From Cladosporium sp. IMV 00045 (lineage: Eukaryota > Ascomycota > Dothideomycetes > Cladosporiales > Cladosporiaceae), in contig MSJI02000891.1 of the NCBI GenBank assembly GCA_001931905.2, positions 1 to 64,000 of the forward strand: 64,000 nucleotides of DNA, written 5' to 3'. The notes below the pieces were generated by a model. That model saw only the letters and a list, made by a program, of their open reading frames with translations, did not search any database and had not been told where the DNA came from. Position numbers and translations under genes: made by a program. Within the stretch, counting starts at the first letter, position 1. Each line of letters begins with the position of its first letter. Positions 56,597 through 64,000 of this stretch are shown here, piece after piece.

Positions 56597-58720
56597 TCAA
56601 TCACGCAAATCAACCCTCCTCTCACCCTCGTGCTGCGGCGGATTAAACCACGCATCCCTGCGCCCTCTCGTTTCCTCCTTCTTCTTCGCCTTCCTCTCCG
56701 GGTTGTTCATCCTCAACTTGTGCAAAGCCCAACTATCCTTCCCCATGGCCAACGGCTTCTGCCTGCCCAACGTCCTATCACCCTCCGGGCTCGGGCGCAG
56801 GTTCCGCTCTCTCCTGTTGACTCGCCTCTCAGCGCTGCCCAGGAACTGCGTCAGATCCGAGCGTCGGGCGTGCCAGCTCTGGAATTCTTCCCGAGGGACC
56901 AGTTGCCGGTGCATCATAGTGTCCATGGTGCCGACGAGGTTTTGCATGAAGATTATGCCTTGCTTGATGTCGCGCACGTTGGCCGTCTCGCTGATCTTGC
57001 GATCCCGGCCGTAGCTGATGCGGGAACGGAGGTTGTGGACGATGGAGTCTAGACGGTTGATGGCGGCGGCGATTTTGGGCCCGTCATCCGTGGTGAGCGC
57101 GAGGGAGAGGTAGGCGCTTAAGGTTTCGGGGTCGGGGTCCGCCATGGTTTTCTCCATACAGTCGATGATGGTGGTTGCGTTCTCAAGCACGTTAGGGTTC
57201 TTCATGTCGCGGCGGCAAGCGCTCATGGCCAATCTGAAGGTGGAGTTCTTGGGCGTTATCTCAGCAGCATTGAGGTCTTCGCTGAGAATTCTGGCGGCTA
57301 GTTTGCTGGCGCGGTTTGTGGCGCACAGGCGGAGCTGGCGGTCGAAGTTCTCAAGATCCGGTTCAACATCATGCTTGGAGGTGAGCACATCCCAGTACGC
57401 ATATGCGGTCTTGGGGATACGCATGTGCTGGCAAGCATCCACTAGGAGAGATAGTGTTTGCGGGCCTGGTGCGGCCCAGATGAGTGATTGTACACCCTTG
57501 GATGTAGCACGCTCCGACTCAAGAGGTTTGACGACTTTGAAAGCTTGCTTCGCGGGTGAATTGATGTACCCTTCTTCGTCAATTTCGCCGTTCTCTGCCA
57601 CTTCCATCTCCGATGGTTCCTCTTGTGGTACATGTTGCGTTTGCCGTTCCGGACTCCCCACCGGAGCTATCAGACGCTTGATGTTCATGGTCTGCTGCAC
57701 CAGGTCCAGCACGTTGTCCCAATCTTCCATTCTCCTACTGGAGAGCAGTACTCTTCCCATCGAGCAAACCAAATCCTCGTCTATTTCGACCTCACCAGCC
57801 CGCCATTTGCGAATGATGTCCAGCCAGACACGCCTTCCTTCATCAACGGCTTTTTGTCTTTTGCTCGCCAGTTGCTCCACCGCAACTTCTTCAGGATTCT
57901 TTCCATATGCAGCGAAACGGATCGCATTCAATATGATTGTGTATGTCATTGCGTCTGGGGCGCCAGGTCCTTTGTCCGGGATCTGTCCAGCGATAGACCA
58001 CAAGGCATCCATATCAAGTGCAAGCGCGCAAACTTGCAGCGTAGCATTGGAGTGGAAGATATTTGGCTTGACGCGGGAGTTCGGTGCGTTCATCGAGGTA
58101 TAGATCGCAATCGCCTTGCTGACGTTTTCCTCCTTCACTGGCTGGCCAACATGGCTCTTGAAACCCAGCCCGCGCAGGACCATGATGTACGTGTAGCTAT
58201 CTGGAAACTGCGCGCGCTTCTTCATCTCATTGTACACCTTGATCGCATCGTTGACCTTGTACTTCCGCATAAGCCAGTCAATCACTATGTTCCACGATAC
58301 CACGCAATTCATGCTCTTGCTTGCCAGTCGACACAGGTCGAGGGCCTTCTCGGGTTTGTCGCATCGCAGGGTGTATTTGATGTGGTCGGATAACTTGAGG
58401 GGATCCTTCAAGTAGCGTAACTCGAGCTCCAAATTTTTCTTGTTCTCGATCTGGATTCCCCTTTGCTTCTGGCTGAGTTGCTGCGGAGTCTGGGCCACAG
58501 GCGCAAGCTTTGCGGCTACTTCTTCTGCTTCGGCTTGATCGAATGCATCGCCCAAAGTATCCTGTTGTACGGCGGCTGTCGTCGATATGGCTCGTCTTGA
58601 CGGATTTTGGTGTAGTTGGGGAGTGAGTAGGAGGCGCTGTCGCAAAGGTTGCCGGGCGATGGCAGAGTCGCCAGCGACTGCGCGTACGCATCGAAGCGCA
58701 CACGACCTGCACTCAAACAT
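56597..58720 (-). CDS. Mitochondrial PPR-like protein, copy 2
   Basis: Intronless, 707 aa. The N-terminus is Arg-rich without acidic residues before about 18 (RQPLRQRLLL, then SRRAISTTAAV), a typical mitochondrial presequence. Helical-hairpin repeats follow, with PPR-like units such as WNIVIDWLMRKYKVNDAIKV and PDSYTYIMVLRGLG, and later PDAMTYTIILNAIRF and PQTLSLLVDACQHM. The C-terminus is basic (RRVNRRERNLRP). Fungal proteins of this kind bind mitochondrial RNA or associate with the mitoribosome; the precise ortholog is not clear. Head-to-head with the kinesin gene, 243 bp apart. Confidence 0.8.
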   Translation of the reverse strand: MFECRSCALRCVRAVAGDSAIARQPLRQRLLLTPQLHQNPSRRAISTTAAVQQDTLGDAFDQAEAEEVAAKLAPVAQTPQQLSQKQRGIQIENKKNLELELRYLKDPLKLSDHIKYTLRCDKPEKALDLCRLASKSMNCVVSWNIVIDWLMRKYKVNDAIKVYNEMKKRAQFPDSYTYIMVLRGLGFKSHVGQPVKEENVSKAIAIYTSMNAPNSRVKPNIFHSNATLQVCALALDMDALWSIAGQIPDKGPGAPDAMTYTIILNAIRFAAYGKNPEEVAVEQLASKRQKAVDEGRRVWLDIIRKWRAGEVEIDEDLVCSMGRVLLSSRRMEDWDNVLDLVQQTMNIKRLIAPVGSPERQTQHVPQEEPSEMEVAENGEIDEEGYINSPAKQAFKVVKPLESERATSKGVQSLIWAAPGPQTLSLLVDACQHMRIPKTAYAYWDVLTSKHDVEPDLENFDRQLRLCATNRASKLAARILSEDLNAAEITPKNSTFRLAMSACRRDMKNPNVLENATTIIDCMEKTMADPDPETLSAYLSLALTTDDGPKIAAAINRLDSIVHNLRSRISYGRDRKISETANVRDIKQGIIFMQNLVGTMDTMMHRQLVPREEFQSWHARRSDLTQFLGSAERRVNRRERNLRPSPEGDRTLGRQKPLAMGKDSWALHKLRMNNPERKAKKKEETRGRRDAWFNPPQHEGERRVDLRD

Positions 58721-58963
58721 GGAGAAACAAAGATGGATATATGTTCAATGATGCTCGTGTTCAAAGCGATGGCGAATGTTGCCAAAAAGTCTCGAACGCC
58801 CCCGGCTTGCACGTGATAGATCAAGGGTCTGCTCACGGTTGCCCAGTCATCAGTCGGTTCTCCATGTTTTGTTTAGAGGAAGTTTGGATGCGACATCGAG
58901 CGGAAAATCACTGTGAGCAGCACTGGACATACATACACGATAACACACTGACGACTTTGGACA
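58721..58963. promoter_or_regulatory. Bidirectional promoter, PPR / kinesin, copy 2
   Basis: 243 bp between divergent start codons; the same arrangement at 62396-62635 (240 bp). Confidence 0.5.
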
Positions 58964-59534
58964 ATGGACCGGCCTAATTCTGCACTATTCGATGTCTTCC
59001 TGCGACTTCGTCCTTCCGAGGCGCAACGGGATCGCTTTCTGGATGTAGACCGAGATCACACATCAACAAAGCCCACGCATATCACGATCAAGCCACCTGC
59101 GGACGACAAGCGAAAAAGAGCCGTCGAAAGATTTGGATTCACACGCGTGTTTGAGGAAGATGCAGGTCAGCTGGATTTGTTCCACGAGACAGGAGCGGTG
59201 TCCATGGTTGAGGGAGTTCTGGGTGCTCCAGGAAGAGAGGGAAAAGATGGTTTGCTCGCTACGCTTGGTGTAACTGGCAGCGGAAAGGTACATATATTGC
59301 GGTGCATGGCAGCAAAACATGTTCGGATGTTGACAATTTCTACTAGAGCCACACGATCCTGGGCTCCAAGACCCAGCGTGGCCTTACTCAACTCACTCTC
59401 GACGCACTCTTCAAGAACACAGAGCCCTACCTCGCCGGCGTCGACAACCTCTCGACCGTCTTCCCTTCTCTCTGCAACGCGGATATCAGCGAGTCACAGC
59501 TCATGACCGCGAACGGCTTCCTTGAGTCAATCTA
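58964..59534 (+). CDS. Kinesin-6-like motor, copy 2, cut by gap
   Basis: Exon 1 58964-59287 and exon 2 from 59347 to the N gap. It encodes the start of a motor domain (FDVFLRLRP) with the P-loop split by the intron: GVTGSGK in exon 1 and SHTILGSK in exon 2. The frame stops at the gap in the word FLESI, not at a mutation. The identical word occurs at 63195-63205 in the other copy, where the gene continues. Confidence 0.85.
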
Positions 59535-59554
59535 NNNNNNNNNNNNNNNNNNNN
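59535..59554. other. Assembly gap (20 N), likely misjoin
   Basis: Exactly 20 N between kinesin coding sequence on the left and the A-rich intergenic tract upstream of the PPR gene on the right. Confidence 0.97.
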
Positions 59555-60271
59555 AAAAAAATAGGCAAATGCAATTGCAAAATCAGAAAGAAAAAAAAAA
59601 ATACCAAAAAAGGAGAGAGGGGAAAAACGAGAATGATCAGTTGTCAGTCGACCAGTCCAAAATGGATAGAAGTGTTTCTTTGCAGACGGCCAGGAGATCA
59701 GGCATTGAGAGTGGCTTGTTGCTCCTCTCTCTGTTTCTGGTCGTTGGGTTTTAGGTTTTCTGGGATTTGATGGATGGTTGCTTACTATGCGTCTGTCGAA
59801 GGAGTTATTAGACGGAGCTAAGTCGTTGAGGGTTAACACAACGACGGAATACCAATGCTTATCACTTTCCTTTTCACTTTCTATCCTGTATTGGATAGAC
59901 ACGCTCACTGTTTCAGCTTCTCGGAGCTGCGTGCTCATTCAAGATTCGAGGGGCTTTTGCCATGGATTGATGAGAGGGCTTGGGACGCAGAGTTGCTCCC
60001 TCAATCTGTTACACGTGGGCATGCCCTACTTGAATCGATACGAGCACATTTCTCCCTTCACAGCAGCACTTGATGCAAAATCGACGGTCTACGAGAAGCA
60101 TGCGAGACAACTACATTCCCAGTATGCGTGCTGAGCGGGACCTGCCCGGCTTGTTCTGAGCATGAGACGATATTTCTGCGTTCTTGATACAAGATGGAGA
60201 GATTCCCATCACCACGGCCGTAATCTTACATGTTATTACACTTCACCGGTCTAACATAAGTATGCATACAA
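59555..60271. other. Intergenic, continuation of copy 1 haplotype
   Basis: A-rich tract then sequence aligned to about 55755-56596. No gene seen. Confidence 0.5.
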
Positions 60272-62395
60272 TCAATCACGCAAATCCAGACTCCTCTCAC
60301 CCTCATGCTGCGGCGGATTAAACCACGCATCCCTGCGCCCTCTTGTTTCCTCCTTCTTCCTCGCCTTCCTCTCCGGATTGTTCATCCTCAACTTGTGCAG
60401 AGCCCAACTATCCTTCCCCATAGCCAATGGCTTCTGCCTGCCCAACGTCCTATCACCCTCCGGGCTCGGGCGCAGGTTCCGCTCTCTCCTGTTAACTCGC
60501 CTCTCAGCGCTGCCCAGGAATTGCGTCAGATCCGAGCGGCGGGCGTGCCAGCTCTGGAATTCCTCTCGAGGGACCAGTTGCCGGTGCATCAGAGTGTCGA
60601 TGGTGCCGACGAGGTTTTGCATGAAGATCATGCCTTGCTTGATGTCGCGCACGTCGGCCGTTTCGCTGATCTTGCGATCCCGGCCGTAGCTGATGCGGGA
60701 ACGGAGGTTGTGGACGATGGAGTCTAAACGGTTGATGGCGGCGACGATTTTGGGCCCGTTGTCCGTGGTGAGCGCGAGGGAGAGGTAGGCGCTCAAAGTT
60801 TCGGGGTCGGGGTCCGCCATGTTTTTCTCCATGCAGTCGATGATGGTGGTTGCGTTCTCAAGCACGTTAGGGTTCTTCATGTCGCGGCGGCAAGCGCTCA
60901 TGGCCAATCTGAAGGTGGAGTTCTTGGGCGTTATCTGAGCAGCGTCGAGGTCTTCGCTGAGAATTCTGGCGGCTAGTTTGCTGGCGCGGTTCGTGGCGCA
61001 CAGGCGGAGCTGGCGGTCGAAGTTCTCAAGATCCGGTTCTACATCATGCTTGGAGGTGAGCACATCCCAGTACGCGTATGCGGTCTTGGGAATACGCATG
61101 TGCTGGCAAGCATCCACTAGGAGAGATAGTGTTTGCGGGCCTGGTGCGGCCCAGATGAGTGATTGGACACCCTTGGATGTAGCACGCTCCGACTCAAGAG
61201 GTTTGACGACTTTGAAAGCTTGCTTCGCGGGTGAATTGATGTATCCTTCTTCATCAGCTTCGCCGTTCTCTGCCACTTCCATCTCCGATAGTTCCTCTTG
61301 TGGTACATGTTGCGTTTGCCGTTCCGGACTCCCCACCGGAGCTATCAAACGCTTGATGTTCATGGTCTGCTGCACCAGGTCCAGCACGTTGTCCCAATCT
61401 TCCATTCTCCTACTGGAGAGTAGAACTCTTCCCATCGAGCAAACCAAATCCTCGTCTATTGCGACCTCACCAGCCCGCCATTTGCGAATTATGTCCAGCC
61501 AGACACGCCTTCCTTCATCAACGGCTTTCTGTCTTTTGCTCGCCAGTTGCTCCATCGCAACCTCTTCAGGGTTCTTTCCGTAGGCAGCGAAACGGATCGC
61601 ATTCAATATGATTGTGTATGTCATTGCGTCCGGGGCGCCAGGTCCTTTGTCTGGGATCTGTCCAGCGATGGACCACAAGGCATCCATATCTAGTGCAAGC
61701 GCGCAAACTTGCAGTGTAGCATTGGTGTGAAAGATATTCGGCTTGACGCGGGAGTTCGGTGCGTTCATCGAGGTGTAGATCGCGATCGCCTTGCTGACGT
61801 TTTCCTCCTTCACTGGCTGGCCAACGTGGCTCTTGAAACCCAGCCCGCGCAGGACCATGATGTACGTGTAGCTGTCTGGAAACTGCGCGCGCTTCTTCAT
61901 CTCATTGTACACCTTGATCGCATCGTTGACCTTGTACTTCCGCATAAGCCAGTCAATCACTATGTTCCACGATACCACGCAATTCATGCTCTTGCTTGCC
62001 AGTCGACACAGGTCGAGGGCCTTCTCGGGTTTGTCGCATCGCAGGGTGTATTTGATATGCTCGGATAACTTGAGGGGATCCTTCAAGTAGCGCAACTCGA
62101 GCTCCAAACTTTTCTTATTCTCGATCTGGATTCCCCTTTGCTTCTGGCTGAGTTGCTGGGGAGTCTGGGCCACGGGGGCAAGCTTTGCGGCTACTTCTTC
62201 TGCTTCGGCTTGATCGAATGCATCGCCCAAAGTATCCTGTTGTACGGCGGCTGTTGTCGATATGGCTCGTCTTGACGGAGTTTGGTGTAGTTGGGGAGTG
62301 AGTAGGAGGCGCTGTCGCAAAGGTTGCCGGGCGATGGCAGAGTCGCCAGCGACTACGCGTACGCACCGAAGCGCACACGACCTGCACTCAAACAT
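60272..62395 (-). CDS. Mitochondrial PPR-like protein, copy 1
   Basis: 707 aa, the same length as the copy at 56597-58720, with a small number of substitutions (for example IDTLMH for MDTMMH and NMADPDPE for TMADPDPE). Presequence (RQPLRQRLLL) and helical repeats unchanged. By gap logic it belongs to the same haplotype as 24738-40251. Confidence 0.8.
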   Translation of the reverse strand: MFECRSCALRCVRVVAGDSAIARQPLRQRLLLTPQLHQTPSRRAISTTAAVQQDTLGDAFDQAEAEEVAAKLAPVAQTPQQLSQKQRGIQIENKKSLELELRYLKDPLKLSEHIKYTLRCDKPEKALDLCRLASKSMNCVVSWNIVIDWLMRKYKVNDAIKVYNEMKKRAQFPDSYTYIMVLRGLGFKSHVGQPVKEENVSKAIAIYTSMNAPNSRVKPNIFHTNATLQVCALALDMDALWSIAGQIPDKGPGAPDAMTYTIILNAIRFAAYGKNPEEVAMEQLASKRQKAVDEGRRVWLDIIRKWRAGEVAIDEDLVCSMGRVLLSSRRMEDWDNVLDLVQQTMNIKRLIAPVGSPERQTQHVPQEELSEMEVAENGEADEEGYINSPAKQAFKVVKPLESERATSKGVQSLIWAAPGPQTLSLLVDACQHMRIPKTAYAYWDVLTSKHDVEPDLENFDRQLRLCATNRASKLAARILSEDLDAAQITPKNSTFRLAMSACRRDMKNPNVLENATTIIDCMEKNMADPDPETLSAYLSLALTTDNGPKIVAAINRLDSIVHNLRSRISYGRDRKISETADVRDIKQGMIFMQNLVGTIDTLMHRQLVPREEFQSWHARRSDLTQFLGSAERRVNRRERNLRPSPEGDRTLGRQKPLAMGKDSWALHKLRMNNPERKARKKEETRGRRDAWFNPPQHEGERSLDLRD

Positions 62396-62635
62396 TGAGA
62401 AAGAAAGATGGATATATGTTTAATGACGCTCGAGTTCAAAGCGATGGCGAATGTTGCCAAAAAGTCTCGAACGGGCCCGGCTTGCACGTGATCGATCAAG
62501 GGTCTGCTCGCGGTTGCCCAGTCAGTCGCTTCTCCATGTTTTGTTTAGAGGAAGTTTGGATGCGACAGCGAGCAGAAAATCGCGGTGAACAGTACTGGAC
62601 ACACATAAACGATAACCAACTGACGATTTTGGATC
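62396..62635. promoter_or_regulatory. Bidirectional promoter, PPR / kinesin, copy 1
   Basis: 240 bp between divergent starts; similar to 58721-58963 with short indels. Confidence 0.5.
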
Positions 62636-64000
62636 ATGGACCGGCCCAATTCTGCACTATTCGATGTCTTCCTGCGACTTCGTCCTTCAGAGGCGCAACG
62701 GGATCGCTTTCTGGATGTAGACCGAGACCACACATCAACAAAGCCCACGCACATTACGATCAAGCCACCTGCGGACGACAAGCGAAAGAGAGCCGTCGAA
62801 AGATTTGGATTCACACGCGTTTTTGAGGAAGATGCAGGTCAGCTGGATTTGTTCCACGAGACAGGAGCGGTCTCCATGGTTGAGGGAGTTCTGGGTGCTC
62901 CAGGAAGAGAGGGAAAAGATGGTTTGCTCGCTACGCTTGGTGTAACTGGCAGCGGAAAGGTACATATATTGAGGTGCATATCAGCAGAACATGCTCGGAT
63001 GTTGACATTTTCTACTAGAGCCACACAATATTGGGCTCCAAGACCCAGCGTGGCCTTACTCAACTCACTCTCGACGCACTCTTCAAGAACACGGAGCCCT
63101 ACCTTGCCGGCGTCGACAACCTCTCGACCGTCTTCCCTTCTCTCTGCAACGCGGATGTCAGCGAGTCACAGCTCATGACCGCGAACGGCTTCCTTGAGTC
63201 AATCTACGAAGAAAACAACGGTGGCCGGCCTTCTCGAGCTGCAACACCCGGACTGGTACGCGAATCAACTCTCTTCAATACCCCCAACTTACCAGGATCA
63301 TTTCCTACATGTTACAATGACGCGGCAACTTCAACCTCCAAATCGCCAAAGCGAGTCTTTGAACGACTATACCCGTCACTTTCCAGGTACCAGCTTCAAC
63401 ACGCTAGTGCAAACGACACACTTCCCACATCACCAACAAAATCGCCTTCACGGCTCAAACATCTCACACACAGCATCGCAAAGCTTACCTCTCCCTTCCA
63501 GGATTCCTCGTTTCTCTCCACCGGCGCGTCTTTCCTTTCCGCCGGTCCCTCTTCCTCTCGCAAACACATCCCCAGAATTTCTACCCTCCCCCAATCTCCC
63601 GCCGTCGACGATATCGAAATCAGCGTCGACGAGTCTGCCGAATATGCCGTCGTCGTCAGCATGTATGAAGTGTACAACGACCGCATTTATGATCTACTGA
63701 CCGCGGCCGTCACATCGGGCAAGACGCCACAGAAGCGCCGTCCTTTGCTTTTCAAGAACACAGAGCTCTCGCCGGATCGCAAGGTGGTTGCTGGCTTGCG
63801 TAAGGTAGTGTGTTCCAACCTGGATGAAGCGCTGCTGGTGCTCGAGACCGGTCTCCACGAAAGACGAGTGGCAGGGACTGGAAGCAATGCCGTCAGCTCG
63901 AGAAGTCACGGCTTCTTCAGCGTGGAAGTGAAGAAACGCCATCGCGCTGAAATTCCTGGACCATGGTCTGGTAGCACGTTCACCATCGTCGATCTTGCTG
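62636..64000 (+). CDS. Kinesin-6-like motor (MKLP/Klp9 type), runs off the window
   Basis: Exon 1 62636-62959, intron 62960-63018, exon 2 from 63019 open to the window end (about 435 residues seen). Motor motifs in order: FDVFLRLRP near the start, P-loop GVTGSGK/SHT across the intron (about 102-111), a long Ser/Pro-rich insertion at about 170-310 (TSPTKSPSRLKHLTHS), YAVVVSMYEVYNDRIYDLL at about 315, switch I GSNAVSSRSH at about 395, and the start of switch II IVDLA at the very end. An insertion of this size in loop 6 is a mark of the kinesin-6 family, which acts in the central spindle. The subfamily call is inference; the motor call is firm. Confidence 0.88.

Larger units (their letters stand above)
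40272..59534 (+). repeat. Duplicated block, copy 2 (homeologous contig)
   Basis: A continuous contig covering the whole duplicated gene order from the CoA-transferase 3' flank to the kinesin. It aligns first to 24738-40251 and then to 59555-63207. Confidence 0.95.

Noticed and set aside
24738..59534. True local tandem duplication of a 15-19 kb block
   Set aside because: Both junctions coincide with 20-N gaps and the partial copies on either side fit together end to end; a scaffolding effect explains this with fewer events.
59347..59534. Kinesin copy 2 as a truncated pseudogene
   Set aside because: It stops at an N gap with frame and splice sites intact; the truncation is technical.

Overview
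The window is nuclear DNA of a filamentous ascomycete. It has short introns (mostly 38-65 nt, GTAAGT-like donors, CTAAC/CTGAC branch sites), long intronless reading frames, dispersed 5S rDNA and typical fungal gene families. Gene content and the pervasive near-identical gene pairs suggest a dothideomycete black fungus with a duplicated or hybrid genome, such as Hortaea werneckii. That identification is inference.

Left part (1-24.7 kb, single copy here): a Dal5-type MFS transporter; a GMC flavoprotein; an NTF2/p15-like protein; a 5S rRNA gene; two tandem paralogs of a seven-helix membrane protein with a Cys-rich ectodomain (the second broken by a sequence gap in a G run); a LONRF-type double RING plus LON protein; the TORC2 subunit Rictor/Tsc11; and a WW-domain proline-repeat protein.

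Right part (24.7-64 kb): one gene order present twice. The order is CoA-transferase family III (-), riboflavin synthase (+), BTB protein (+), TFIIIB subunit BRF1 (+), acidic nuclear protein (+), DUF3292-like membrane protein (+), F-box protein (+), mitochondrial PPR protein (-), kinesin-6-like motor (+). The copies are split by two gaps of exactly 20 N (40252-40271 and 59535-59554). Copy 1 runs 24738-40251 and stops in an A-rich tract. Copy 2 runs 40272-59534 through the same tract and ends inside the kinesin. The sequence after the second gap (59555 on) restarts at the A-rich tract. So 1-40251 plus 59555-64000 reads as one continuous haplotype, with 40272-59534 being its homeolog or allele placed in the gap. 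This is most simply a scaffolding artefact of a duplicated genome, not a tandem duplication.

Both copies of all seven fully duplicated genes and of the PPR gene keep open frames. Splice sites match except one donor (GT to GC) in the second CoA-transferase. Two head-to-head promoters recur in both copies: CoA-transferase/riboflavin synthase and PPR/kinesin. No CRISPR array, recognisable transposon or secondary-metabolite cluster is seen. The most novel protein content is the receptor-like seven-helix pair at 8.2-13.0 kb.
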